This document shows, piece after piece, positions 1 through 9,935 of a stretch of 64,000 bases of DNA (position 1 is the stretch's first letter; each line of letters begins with the position of its first letter). The notes beneath the pieces were generated by a model. It was not told the origin of the DNA, ran no database searches, and saw only the letters and a list, made by a program, of their open reading frames with translations. This DNA is from Campanula takesimana (Eukaryota > Streptophyta > Magnoliopsida > Asterales > Campanulaceae). The translations under genes and the position numbers were made by a program. Where the stretch lies: positions 620,001 through 684,000 of the forward strand of contig JAOWBW010000385.1 in assembly GCA_026119855.1 (NCBI GenBank). The letters are read 5' to 3'.

Positions 1-385
1 GGTGCGCGGTGCGGCATATTCTGATGCGCTGTGCGGCACTTGTTGATTCTGGTGCGCGGTGCGGCATATTCTGATGCGCTGTGCGGCACTTGTTGATTCT
101 GGTGCGCTGTGCGGCATATTCTGATGCGCTGTGCGGCACTTGTTGAATCTGGTGCGCGGTGCGGCATATTCTGATGCGCTGTGCGGCACTTATTGATTCT
201 GGTGCGCGGTGCGGCATATTCTGATGCGCTGTGCGGCACTTGTTGATTCTGGTGCGCGGTGCGGCATATTCTGATGCGCTGTGCGGCACTTATTGAATCT
301 GGTGCGCGGTGCGGCATATTCTGATGCGCTGTGCGGCACTTGTTGATTCTGGTGCTCTGTGCGGCACCTGGTGCTCTGTCCGGCA
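1..385. repeat. 50-bp GC-rich minisatellite (about 7.5 copies)
   Basis: A tandem array with a 50-bp period starts at the first base, with unit starts at 1, 51, 101, 151, 201, 251 and 301; a degenerate eighth unit runs to about 385. Each unit has two related halves of about 22 and 28 bp, each built on TGCGC(G/T)GTGCGGCA, so the array is a dimer of an older, shorter repeat. Copies differ by single bases (cgcggt/cgctgt, tgttgatt/tattgaat). The array lies in the non-coding 3' part of the minus-strand gypsy element G. Long reading frames across it on the minus strand are products of the repeat and not genes. Confidence 0.93.
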
Positions 386-931
386 CCTGTTATGTGTATG
401 CTTTGCAGATATACGTGCTTGTGTGAGATGTGAAAGAGGAATTGCGAGAGAAAATTGTGATTGTGGTGTGATATGTGATTTGAAAGCACCTTTGTAATGA
501 GAGAGAAGTAAGAATGTAGAAAGTGATCTTGTGTGCGGTGTGATTTTGAGGAAAGCATTGGATGTATTCATACCTTCACTTACCATTGCCGCTTGAGTGG
601 AGATGGATTCTTGATGTCCGCGGAGGATGCTTTGATGGAGAATGTCCATTCTTTAGATGTTGATGAGAGAATGCCCTTGATTTTGGGTTGGCGAGATGGT
701 ATTCTGGATGATGGGTTGGTCGTGCCAAAAGGCTGCCTACGTATCCCTTTAAGAGAATCAGACCAGCGTAGTTCAAGGATGATGGAGAACGCTGGAGGAG
801 AGGCTAGGAGCAAAGCAAAGTAAAGCACATAATTTTGCACATAGAAGGAGAAAAAGAAAGAAAAAATCTTCTTTCTTTTTTTTTTTTAAAGATTAGAAAG
901 GAAAGAATATGCACACATGTGAGGAAAAGAG

Positions 932-972
<41 letters not shown>

Positions 973-2880
973 GTTCGTGGGTGAACCATTTTAGCCATTG
1001 TGTGCTTGTGAAGCCAACCCAAGATCAAGTCATGTTCAGTCGAAGTCCGGATTGCCTCGCTTGAATTCTGTTGTCGCCGGTGTGCCTAACGAAGATTGAT
1101 GTCTAGCCCCAAGAGATTTGTCGGTTATGGGGCTTCAAAAGGCTTTTGATGCCGAGATACCAAGGGGTTGCTAATTGTGAAGTCCCTAGAACGCCTTTGG
1201 TGCCAAACTTTGAGTGGCTTGCATAGCCCCAAGATAAATCAGTTCTTGGCCCATTCGAGTAAATCGCCCTTTGTTGTTGGCGAGAGCAAGCCCCAAGAGA
1301 AGATTATGGATGCCAAGCTTCGAGAAATTGCTAAGCCCCAAATGTCATGGACTTTTTGTTTGTGAGCTTCAAGACGGTGGAATGTAAAGCCCCAAATTAT
1401 CTTGTGATTGGCTCGGTATTGAGAGCGGATGTACCGTCGGGTAGAATTCTTGATAGAGATCCCCTTCTCGCTCTTACTGGGGAGATGAATGGTCTCATTG
1501 TGGTTGATACCCAAATGGCGGAGGGCTTATGTCAAAGGATGCAGTAATGTCTTGTGGTGCCGTCGAGGTCGCGGAGGATAAGGTCTTGGTGTGATAAAGT
1601 CCCAAATGAGTATGCTTGCTTGACTCTTCTTGAGTTGAACTAATGACGGATCATTGGATGCAACCAGTGCTGTGGCCCAACTTTATCTGAGCTGCACCTT
1701 GTGCTTTTGATCTTGGAGAAGGGGGTGCTGAATTACAGAAACATTGGGATTGGCCGTGGCATTTCCCGCTATAACCCTGTTTTGATTAGAGTTTAGCATA
1801 TTGAATCCTTTTCCTTTTCTCTAAGACTTTCTTCATGATCTCGTTGAAAGTTCTAACAAAAATCATCAACTTCATTCATAACATCGGAGTCTTCATTTTA
1901 AAACCAAGAGGCCTTTGACTTGAAGTTTTGAGAGACCCTTGAATCTTGATTGTTCTCATGGAGCCATAAGACTACTCCACATTGCACTTGCTCGAGTATT
2001 GTTGCCCAAAAGACTGTCGGTCGCGAAGCCCCAATATTGCCCTTTGCTCGGATTACTGTAATGCCGTAGCCCAAAAGATTGTAGATTGCGAAGCCCGTTG
2101 AGACCTTCGGTGCCGAATTGAGGAAGCTTCCAATGTTGCACATGACTTGGCTGGGGATACTGCTGGGGGAGTTAATTGCTCTTTGCCGAGGGAGCCTTTA
2201 AGACTTGGCCGTAGCCCCTAGAGTGCCATCATTGATTGTGAGAAAGGTCCATCCTTGATTGGGGGAACGAGCATGGGCACACGTGACAAGAGGGCTTTTT
2301 GACATCCCTTTTGAGAGACTTTGAGGATAGTCTCACACATTTTTTTTTCGAGCGTAGCCTCTAGGGCTTGTTGATTGTCAAAAGAAGCCCTTGTTCTCGG
2401 GTCATATAGTCCCTAGGGCGTCACCATTTGTGGAGCAAAGCAAGAGTGACTCATCCTCGTGTGAGAGAATAAACATGAGAGGATATGGCAAGAGCTACTC
2501 CATTTGTCGGGAGCCTTTCTGCGTACTTTAGAAGCACATACTTGAAGAAGCCTTGAAAACTGAGACACATGTTGTTGCTATTTGCTGCCCAAGCCAATTG
2601 ACTAGCTAGGGATTATTTGTGCAACCTCGTGCCCTTTTATGATGGGCTTGTTCTCGGATGGATCTTGGTAACCACGGGCCTTCTTTTCATGAACCCAAAA
2701 ATGCACACTGCTGGAGAATGATGCCGATAATCCAAGACAACCTTTGATGGTGCTATATCTTGTCGAGCCTTTTGCAATCCCAAAGTTGACTCGGTGGGGA
2801 ATTAACTTGCTGAGGAGATTCAATGTAGAACTTATCTTCTATAGAGGCCGGGGATCTCAATTTCTCTTTCCCTTCTCTCT
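386..2880 (-). other. Non-coding 3' region of gypsy G with recurring AGCCCCAA motif
   Basis: No convincing gene was found. A motif AGCCCCAA, or near variants, recurs at irregular spacing (about 1107, 1227, 1288, 1333, 1388, 2031, 2073, 3184), often after short GGTGCC or TTGGTGCC phrases, which suggests a decayed tandem or low-complexity array. There is a T tract of about 35 bases at 936-970. The short open frames here (for example 1898-2143 minus and 2602-2823 minus) show no domain and were left out. Confidence 0.5.
725..782 (-). other. Conserved ACGTAGGC post-pol motif, copy 1 (gypsy)
   Basis: On the minus strand this reads GAACTACGCTGGTCTGATTC, then a short weak stem, then GGGATACGTAGGCAGCC. 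It is the same motif as at 3400-3470 (minus) and 48686-48740 (plus, gypsy F). From memory, similar GAACTACG...ACGTAGGC sequences follow pol in plant Tat-type gypsy elements. A second copy of the motif within G suggests that the 3' region is duplicated or made from two elements. Confidence 0.6.
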
Positions 2881-2925
2881 CTCACTCTCTCATTTTTTTT
2901 TTTTATGACGCACCCTGTTTTTTGC

Positions 2926-2955
2926 CTAGACCGCCCTTTCGGGTTTTCAATCTAG
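2926..2955 (-). other. Post-pol hairpin B in gypsy G (GAAA-type loop)
   Basis: On the minus strand CTAGA pairs with TCTAG, and inside that CCC-GAAA-GGG forms a GNRA-type tetraloop stem. The total is 30 nt, exactly the length and pairing scheme of the hairpin at 48610-48639 in gypsy F. The primary sequence is nearly the same in the two elements. A role as an RNA structure (3' processing, packaging or translation control) is inference. Confidence 0.6.
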
Positions 2956-3394
2956 CGGGCATCTCTTTTGCGTCTTCATTTTTGACTCGATTAATGAGGA
3001 AGTGTGCATTGACTCTAGCTGAGGATGAGAGACATGTGATTTTGCGGTGAAAACCTTTCGTCACTAAAGATGAGTGACATTGACTCGACTAGGGAAGTGT
3101 CCCTAGTATTGACATGTATTTTTTTTTTTATTGAATTGAATGACTCACGAAGGAAAGTAAGTCATTAGAGAGAAGAGAAGGAAAGCCCCAATTTGATTGC
3201 AAGGAATTGGGAGTATGCAGAAAGAATAGAGGTCCCTAGACTCGACAAGGAGCGCGAAATGATTCCAAATCTAAGAAAGTTGTTCAATCTTTTTGGTGAT
3301 TAATTCATTGGCAAATGAATCGTACAAAGATGTCTTGACAAGTTCGAGATGAATGCCAATCACCATAACGCGCTAGGGCTAAACATATCTTCTT

Positions 3395-3470
3395 TCTTGC
3401 ATGAGACCGGACCCGCAGGTTGCCTACGTTCCTCCAGTGTAGAGGCTCAGGTCACCGTAGTTCTTGTGGA
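3395..3470 (-). other. Conserved ACGTAGGC post-pol motif, copy 2 (gypsy G)
   Basis: The minus strand reads CTACGGTGACCTGAGCCTC, a loop, GAGGAACGTAGGCAACC. The CCTC/GAGG stem corresponds to a longer CCTCTC/GAGAGG stem at 48704-48718 in gypsy F. The following bases AACGTAGGCAAC are identical in both elements. Confidence 0.6.
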
Positions 3471-3556
3471 TTCTCCATTCTTCGTGATGAATTGTTGCTT
3501 CGTCCTTCGTTGGTGGATGATGATGATGATCTTGATGTGAACTCCTTTGATTGAGG

Positions 3557-3587
<31 letters not shown>

Positions 3588-3605
3588 GTGTGCTCTAACT
3601 TTTGC

Positions 3606-3633
3606 CTAGGTTGATTTGATGGTTTCAACCTAG
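3606..3633 (-). other. Post-pol hairpin A in gypsy G (9-bp stem)
   Basis: A perfect inverted repeat, CTAGGTTGA at 3606-3614 and TCAACCTAG at 3625-3633, has a 10-nt loop. On the minus strand it begins with GCTCGCTAGGTTGAAA, matching the start of the first hairpin in gypsy F (48541-48556). The 3' arm differs from F yet still pairs, which supports selection for structure. T tracts of about 20 bases flank it on both sides (3560-3587 and 3642-3664). Confidence 0.6.
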
Positions 3634-4045
3634 CGAGCTCTTTTTTTTTTTTTTTTTTTTTTTTAATCCCCCTTTGAAAACTTTGCTTGACTTCTTCATG
3701 ATTGTTGCTCCACCTTGTTTGTCTTCGCTTCGTCGTTGATGTTGGCGTCGATGTTTAGCCCCTAGGCGTTCAAGTGATGGCCTTGTTCTAAAACTTGTTT
3801 AGACATTTTTTCATCATTTTGCGAAGAATTAGATCGAACAACTTGGAAGAGTGTATAAGGACAAGAACGACTTTTATTTGATAAGAAGACTCGACACTTA
3901 ACATGGGACGAAAGAAAACATTAATGCACACAAAAGAGGACTTTTGACTCTTTTTTTTTTTTTTTTTTTTTTTTTTATTCCTACTACTAGGTAGAGAAAG
4001 AGAAACGGAGATTGTTGTCGTCGTCCTCTTTGTTGAAGCCCCATT

Positions 4046-4657
4046 TCAAAACCAAGCCACTTCTTTGATGAGTTGCTCTTCACCCACGGTAAATTCGCCG
4101 TTGTCGATCAAATCTTGGATGATGTTTCGGAGAAGGAAGCACCCTTCGGTAGTGTGGCCACTATGCTTGTGGTAGCCGCACCATTCACCATGAGCATGAT
4201 TTTTCAGTATCGCCTTCGGCTTGTACCCCTCCAAAGGTTTGATCTTCCCTCTTGCCACCAAAATTTCAAATGCCTCGGCTTGGGTTACTCCTTGGAGAGG
4301 AGTGAAAACTCGGTTGTTGGTGGTACCTTTGTAGCTTTTGAGGGTCGGGCCACTTGAGCATGCTTTATCATTGAACTTTGCTTTGCTGTCGGTGAGCTCT
4401 TGCAAATGGGCTTTGAGTTCGGAAACCTCTTCCTTGTGAATGCTTCATTCATAATCAAGACGGGCCTTGAGTTCGGAAACCTCTTCTTTGTGAATCCTCT
4501 TGTCGATATCGAAATGGGCTTGCCACAAATTGTCTTTACGGCGGGCATCCTCGACAATCCTATCCATTTGTTCCCCCATTGATTTCATTACGTTGAGTAA
4601 CCCTTCGTTGGACACGAAATCATTTCCACCGTTGTTGTTGTCGCCGTTGGAAGCCAT
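4046..4657 (-). pseudogene. Gag of gypsy G, internally deleted
   Basis: The probable start is the ATG at 4657 (protein begins MASNGDNNNGG); a frame open further upstream to 4702 is probably leader. Residues after about 20 form a coiled-coil-like Glu/Lys-rich segment as in gypsy F gag. A phrase HKEEVSELKA occurs twice there, a tandem duplication of about 57-60 bp (around 4395-4510), with an in-frame TGA at about 4445 between the copies. The C-terminal block has the Tat-type gag motif CGYHKHSGHTTEGCFLLRN. Compared with F the capsid part, about 250 residues, is missing. This fits a non-autonomous element. Confidence 0.75.
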
Positions 4658-4659
4658 TG

Positions 4660-5864
4660 GACCTATTGGAAGAGCACGGTTGATCTTAGATTGGCCCCAC
4701 AAACACCTTTTGGATAAAATGAATTAACCCACAAACAAAGAAAAAGACTCAACCACATAAGGAAAAATGACTTTTTTTTTTTATTTATTTACAAAGTCGG
4801 AAGGACGTGGTCTTTTTTGGGGTTTCTAGGAAAATAGTGGAATCGTCACACTAGTATATAGACCTTCTCGCGGTCCCATATACTCATCGGATTCCACTAC
4901 GCTTGTGATACCTACATGTGACGGGATTAAACTAAATTAATGTAGTAAATCATACATGCGGGGACGGATTTTTATTTTCGTCCAAAATAGCCACTTTTGG
5001 GGACGGAGTTTTATTTCGTCCATTGCAACAAATTGGCATGTATGGTTTGAAGACATTAGTTTAGGGAAATCTCGGCACATGGAAACCGACTTGAGACACG
5101 GAGTGTTAGACCCTAGACTAGAATTGTGTGGTTTGTGCTCGGCTTGAATATGAGGCTTAAAGGTCACCCCCGGCATGTAGTCATTAACTACGCCACGGGC
5201 TGAGGTTTACCGCTTCGAAAGAGCCAAGGTCGAGTGGAGCTTGAAACTTTCTAGGACGGGCCTCGACGGGTTTGGGGTTGGACTTGTGCGACTTGATAGT
5301 GAGCAGTTGATAAGAATATGTGCATGTAGTGTGAGGTCTAACATGTGACAAAACATTTTTTTTTTCAAAATAAATAAAAAACAAATAAGCACATAATTAC
5401 AACTTTCGAATCACCCGTGTGACCGATAAAAATAAACAGAAAGTAAAAATTGTTTTGTGCAGGCCCGGTGCCCACACACTGTCAAAACCACTCTGTTCTG
5501 TGCACTGTTCTGTTTTTGGAAAATGCCCAGAAGCGCGCGCATTGTGTTGCCTATGCGGAAGGCGCGCGCGTTAGACAAAGAGGGGCAGAGGCGCCCGCAT
5601 CTGGGTAACAACCTGTAAATCAGCGGGTTCAAGGGATTGCCTTGACCCTAAATAAAAATACTTTCCCCTGCAGAATTTGTTAGCACAGAAACATGGAATT
5701 GAAGGACAAGAAAGGAGGCAGGCGATTCTGGTAATAAGGGTCGGACGCGCGCGCTTTAGGCCATGAAGGCCGGAGGCGCGCGCTTTCTACCCTTTTTACC
5801 AGAATGCCCAGAAAACAGAATAAAAGAACACCAAAAATGAAAACGCAAGTTTAACCCTCTATCG
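4660..5864 (-). other. 5' leader of gypsy G with GC-rich clusters
   Basis: Untranslated leader between primer site and gag. The part at 4820-5390 is clearly homologous, reversed, to 41216-41740 in gypsy F (shared phrases such as GGGACGGATTTTTATTTTCG and the seven-base runs around it). GC-rich phrases with GCGCGCGC cores lie at 5530-5600 and 5744-5795, three or more times in each cluster. No ORF with a recognisable product was found. Confidence 0.7.
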
Positions 5865-5882
5865 TCCCCAGCGGAGTCGCCA
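5865..5882 (-). other. Primer binding site, gypsy G
   Basis: The minus strand reads TGGCGACTCCGCTGGGGA one base inside the LTR end. It is complementary to a tRNA 3' end; from memory this fits a plant tRNA-Arg. Gypsy F has the same site with one change (CTCTG for CTCCG) at 40660-40677. Confidence 0.75.
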
Positions 5883-5883
5883 C

Positions 5884-7179
5884 TGTAGATACCCCGGGGA
5901 ACCACGGCTTGGCTAGAGCGGTGAATTATCCTAGGATGTCTAACTTGTTTTAGATTGTTTAGAGTCGCCACCTATGTTTTTAAAGGAACATAAGAAAAAC
6001 TTAGAAATAACCTAATTTATGTACAAAACCAGAGATTCGGGAGAGAAGGGTTCGGGGGTTAGGTGACGGAGTGGGAAGTACTTAAACACCCACTCCGCCC
6101 CGCTTACGCGGGTCTTGCTACTATTGGTGTTCTAATAGTTACATGTCCTTCAATTAATTAAATAGAAATGTGCTAACTATTGTGATGAGAAGAAAAGGGG
6201 AAATAAAGGGGAAATAAAATAGAATTGTTTTATTTATTTAATGATAAAGATTACATGTAACAAGTAATGTTAAAGAATTACATTAAGAGATGAAGAGAAA
6301 TTAACATGGTGAATTAAAGTTAAGATTAAAATGTAGGGAGATAACCTTAACTAACTTCAATATGTGAAGTAGTCATGTTGGTCATGTCCCATTAATGGGG
6401 ATTGCATACATCAAGAAGAAGAAAACAAAGGAAGAAAATGGAGTTGTACCTTGAGAAAGAGGACTTGGAACCTTGACTTGAAAGTGTTGTTGTTGTAATG
6501 AAATTGCTGTAGAACAATTTGTGTAGAGTCTTGTTACTAAGGACTCTTATTGGGAGAATTTGTGTATAATGTAGTTGGTGAATCAAGGTTGGAGTCCAAA
6601 AAGAAGTCCCTTTCCAAGGTAGAAGATGATGGTTTTTATAGGTAAAAAAGAGAGGGAAATGATGGAGGGAAATTGGTCATCCATGTGAAATGGAATGGGC
6701 CAATCACAAATAAGATAAATGAATAAAAGAAAATAAAAGAAATAAAAGAAATCAAATAATAAATTAAAGAAATATTAGTTTTTGGGAAAAGACTTCGAAT
6801 TTGGGATTGGGAGTTAATGAGAAAAGGGGGGATGAATGTGGATGTAAAAAGATGGTTTTTGTGATCAAGAAAAGATGTTTGTAAATAAGAAAAAGGAGGG
6901 AAATAAGGTGCAATCCGTTACTGCCAAAGTGGGAAGCGCGCGGGTCCGGCTTTTGGGGCGGGACGCGCGCGCGGCTCACTGGCAGTGCCGGAAGCGCCCG
7001 CGGGTGAAAATGACAGAATGACAGAATGACCCTAAAAGTTAACTCTGTTATGCAGTTTAGTCCAAAACTAACGGAATCAGTTAAGAACTTAACCGAAGTA
7101 ACAGAAATCAACAAAAATAAGTTAAATAAAAATACTTTGTATGCAATCGGGGTGAGAGGTCCAAGGCCGGGTGTCTACA
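5884..7179 (-). mobile_element. 5' LTR of gypsy G (1296 bp)
   Basis: On the minus strand it starts TGTAGACACC and ends GGTATCTACA, like the LTR of gypsy F (39684-40658). A likely promoter is TATAAAAACC at 6640-6631 on the minus strand; F has the identical string. GC-rich palindromic phrases (gcgcgcgg, acgcgcgcgcgg, gcgcccgcggg) lie at 6935-7000. A long plus-strand open frame starting at 7026 crosses the LTR boundary; its first about 50 residues are LTR noise. Confidence 0.85.
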
Positions 7180-7184
7180 GTATT

Positions 7185-7751
7185 TTTCTTGGATATTCTC
7201 AAGACAATCATGCATATCGAGTGTATAATTTAAGCTTGGGAACTATTCAAGAATCTGTGAACATCGTTTTTGACGATCTGTTAAGTGTTACAGATAAACC
7301 AGGTGATTATCCTCTCATGATACAGATGGAACAACCTCAAAGTGAATTTGACATTTATGTTGAACCAGATGTTGTCATAAGTGCTGGACCAGATATTGGC
7401 CCCAGTGTTACCGCACCTGAGGCAACACCAGAGATAACATCCGAAGTCAGTCCAGTTGCAGAAAATGAAAATAATGAGGACTCCAATAGAGTAGATGATC
7501 CCGTCAGAAGAGTTCCCACGTTGAAGATTCAAAAGAATCATCCTATATCCCAAGTGATAGGGAGATTAGACGAAGGGATACAAACTAGATGTAAGGAACC
7601 GGTTAATTATCGAGACATGGTAAACCATTCATGTTTTCTTTCTATGCTTGATTCTAAAAATATTTTTTTGAAAGATGAATATTTAATTCAAGTTTTTAAC
7701 CATAAGAGATTTTCTAACTTGAAGAAGTCTCTTGTTCCGTGTCTTGTTTAA
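7185..7751 (+). pseudogene. Copia H integrase C-terminal/linker fragment
   Basis: The reading frame begins right after the gypsy G LTR with IFLGYSQDNHAYRVYN, then ESVNIVFDD, the conserved end of copia integrases. A spacer of Pro/Glu/Val-rich residues follows, then NHPISQVIGRLDEGIQTR, the linker found just before reverse transcriptase. After that the homology ends and the frame stops at 7751, so the reverse transcriptase was lost by deletion. The N-terminal integrase lies outside the window. Confidence 0.85.
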
Positions 7752-7831
7752 ACCCTTTGGATCATCTTTGTTGTTGTATAATATTTTATTTTTTATTAAA
7801 AAAAAAAATTATGTTTCTCTGTTTTAAATTT

Positions 7832-7861
7832 GTCAGTGGGTAGCTTTTTCTATCCATTGAC
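7832..7861 (+). other. Hairpin in copia H after the integrase fragment
   Basis: GTCAGTGGGTAG (7832-7843) pairs with CTATCCATTGAC (7850-7861) across a 6-nt T-rich loop; the two non-Watson-Crick positions are G-U pairs, so it would hold as RNA. It follows an A-rich run at 7798-7808. The function is unknown. Confidence 0.45.
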
Positions 7862-8016
7862 GGTGGCACATACTGACCTTTTTGTTATGGTAGGATAACA
7901 CTCAAGGTAACATCTTTGATAAAATTTCTTTTGTACTCAAAAGTGACAAAGTCACTAACTTTTTGATAAAATCAGAGGCAAAAGGTTAAAAAGCACTTAT
8001 AATATTTCCTTAGTAG

Positions 8017-8201
8017 CTCGGGGCACGGCGTTCGCTGCGACGATGCACTCTTGTCAAAGTGAGATGTTATCTTGTGACTTGTACTAAGTATTAGGAACAT
8101 GGAGCTCGCAGCTACAGTGTATCTTACTTGAAAGGTACAAATCACCTAAGCATATTTACACTTTATAAGGACTCGGGGCACGGAGCTCGCTACTACGATG
8201 C
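8017..8201 (+). repeat. Three diverged repeats of about 75-80 bp in copia H
   Basis: The phrase CTCGGGGCACGG(A/C)G(C/T)TCGCT followed by (G/A)C(G/T)ACGATGC is found at 8017-8046 and 8172-8201, and a decayed version at 8097-8123. The surrounding 7751-8950 is otherwise AT-rich and non-coding, with an A tract of about 26 bases at 8722-8747. Confidence 0.6.
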
Positions 8202-8972
8202 TTCCTTGTAGATAAAGAAGTGTTAATATGTTTAAAAAATGCTTAAATTAAAAACAAGCTTGTTATGCTTGAAATACTTGAAAATAAAGAAAAAGCTTGT
8301 TAAGCCTCAATTGCTTATTAAAGAAGCATATATCTGCCTCAGGTGTTTTAAAAATGAGGCTTGCCTTAAAATGTCTTGTTTTAATTTTATCAATGGATGT
8401 TTATCACAAATGATATCTTAAGTGTTATCATCGTTGCCATTAACACATTAGTGTGTGATACATTAGTTTTTTTATTTTTTATTTTCGGATTTGTTCATTA
8501 AATTTTCAAAGTTTGAAAGTCTTTTATTTTTAAAGAGTTTACAATTTTGAAAAAGTCTTAAACAAATCTTTTTAATTGTGGTAAAATATTCTAGTAACTA
8601 TTTCCCTAAAATCTTGGATTCTATCTTCATTTTTGTGTGGGAATCGGTTACTCTTTCTTTTACCCGTCCTTTTTTCTTTTTACTTATTAGTTTTATTTTT
8701 TTTTCGTTTTCTTTTAAACTTAAAAAAAAAAAAAAAAAAAAAAAAAACGTGGCCGCCTTTTGTGTAGGCCGGATGTGTAGGGAGTTGGGTATTTTGTGTG
8801 CAAGTAAATAGGGGGAGTTTGATTAGGTTTGTTTAAAATGTGAGTAAATGTAGGAGTCTTAGTTGATTTAGATGATAAGAGTTAAGTTTAAATTAATTTC
8901 TTCTCCTATTCACATTCCTTAACCTCCTAAAATCCTATCCCTATTTACTCTCTCTTTCTCTCTCAAACGCAT

Positions 8973-8980
8973 CTATATAC
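8973..8980 (+). promoter_or_regulatory. Candidate internal TATA box before the env-like ORF of H
   Basis: CTATATAC is followed by a CT-rich stretch (ccctcctcttcatcgctttttctc) and a start codon in good context (CAACAATGGC) about 100 bp downstream. The same layout precedes the extra ORF of copia D, suggesting a separate transcript for the env-like gene. Confidence 0.4.
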
Positions 8981-9078
8981 TCCCTCCTCTTCATCGCTTT
9001 TTCTCTATCTCAGCAACCTTCCCCAAATCAAAAATCCTTCTAAAAAAATTCTCCTTTTCTACCTCTCAAAATTCAACA

Positions 9079-9339
9079 ATGGCTTCACCTTCCCAAAACC
9101 CTAACCAATCCGCACCTCAAGAGGAGTCACCGGGTGTTATCTCGGGTATTACTTCACCTATGGACATATCTCCCATGGTTTCCAATATCTCTCCATCTAT
9201 GGCCATGTCCATTGATGATCCTTCCATGGTTGCTACTTCAGTCCAACCTACCCCAACCGTGACTGCCTTTCAACCACCTGTTACCGCCACCAAGAAACCC
9301 AAAAGAAAAGCCCATTCTTCCTCCAAATCGGATGCTTAA
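9079..9339 (+). pseudogene. N-terminal remnant of copia H env-like ORF (86 aa)
   Basis: An 86-residue Ser/Pro/Met-rich product, beginning MASPSQNPNQSAPQEE and ending in a basic KKPKRKAHSSS segment. It has no transmembrane segment or recognised domain. Its place between pol and the polypurine tract, and its start context, match env-like ORFs of SIRE/Maximus copia elements. The rest of the ORF seems to be deleted: repeat-like GGTACTAGTGCAGGTACAAG phrases follow at 9410-9500 and then AT-rich DNA to the polypurine tract at 9923. Confidence 0.5.
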
Positions 9340-9935
9340 CCCTCCAAAAAGAAACCACCGGCTTCATTAATTTGATTTCTTCCCAACCAGGGGGAGATGG
9401 TGTGCTGGTACTAGTGCAGGTACAAGTGCTGCTATTGATGCTGTTGGTGATGCTGGTACAGATTGTGCTGCTGGAGATGCTGGCACAAGTGATGAGCCGG
9501 ATGATGGAGAAGATGGAGAATAACCTTGTTTAAAGGTTGTTGTTGCCACTATACTTGGGCAATGGCTTTTATGGTACTTTTGAATGGTTTCAAAAACAAT
9601 TTTCGTTTGTGGTGGTTTGGTTTTTAAAACAATTCGTATTTTAGTTCTTAATTTAGAACTTTAATACTTTGGTGGTTATGCTTTGGTTTATGACTTGTGG
9701 TTTTGTGGATTTTAAAACTTTGATTTACTTTTTGTTTTAAACTACTAATTGTTTTAAACATGGTTCTACTTTACAATTAGTATATTAAGTAAATCTTTGT
9801 TGTTTCGGTTAACTCCATGATTAAGGGGGAGTTAATCTTTGGTGAAATGCTCTGTTATACTGCATATGGTTAACTTGTTTTTGCAGGTACCAACACTTAG
9901 GTGATTGGAAAGAAATCTCAAATTAAGGGGGAGAT

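Larger units (their letters stand above)
1..7179 (-). mobile_element. Ty3/gypsy element G (partial, 3' end outside window)
   Basis: On the minus strand the order is 5' LTR (7179 to 5884), primer site (5882-5865), leader, truncated gag (4657-4046), then post-pol motifs and non-coding DNA running off the left edge. It is related to gypsy F (39684 onwards): both share the LTR termini, the primer site, a leader block (4820-5390 here, 41216-41740 in F, opposite orientation), gag blocks and post-pol hairpins. No protease, reverse transcriptase, RNase H or integrase was found, so it is probably a deletion derivative or non-autonomous relative of a Tat-type element. The base pairs GTATT flank it at 7180-7184; the matching copy lies outside the window. 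Confidence 0.85.

Noticed and set aside
1..385. CRISPR-like array
   Set aside because: The repeats are head to tail without unique spacers, in plant DNA; it is a minisatellite.
190..649. Two minus-strand open frames over the minisatellite
   Set aside because: Their residues are only the translated 50-bp repeat; no start context or domain.
7026..7180. N-terminal start of a 241-residue plus-strand ORF
   Set aside because: This part is the reversed LTR of gypsy G; only the part after 7180 is copia coding sequence.
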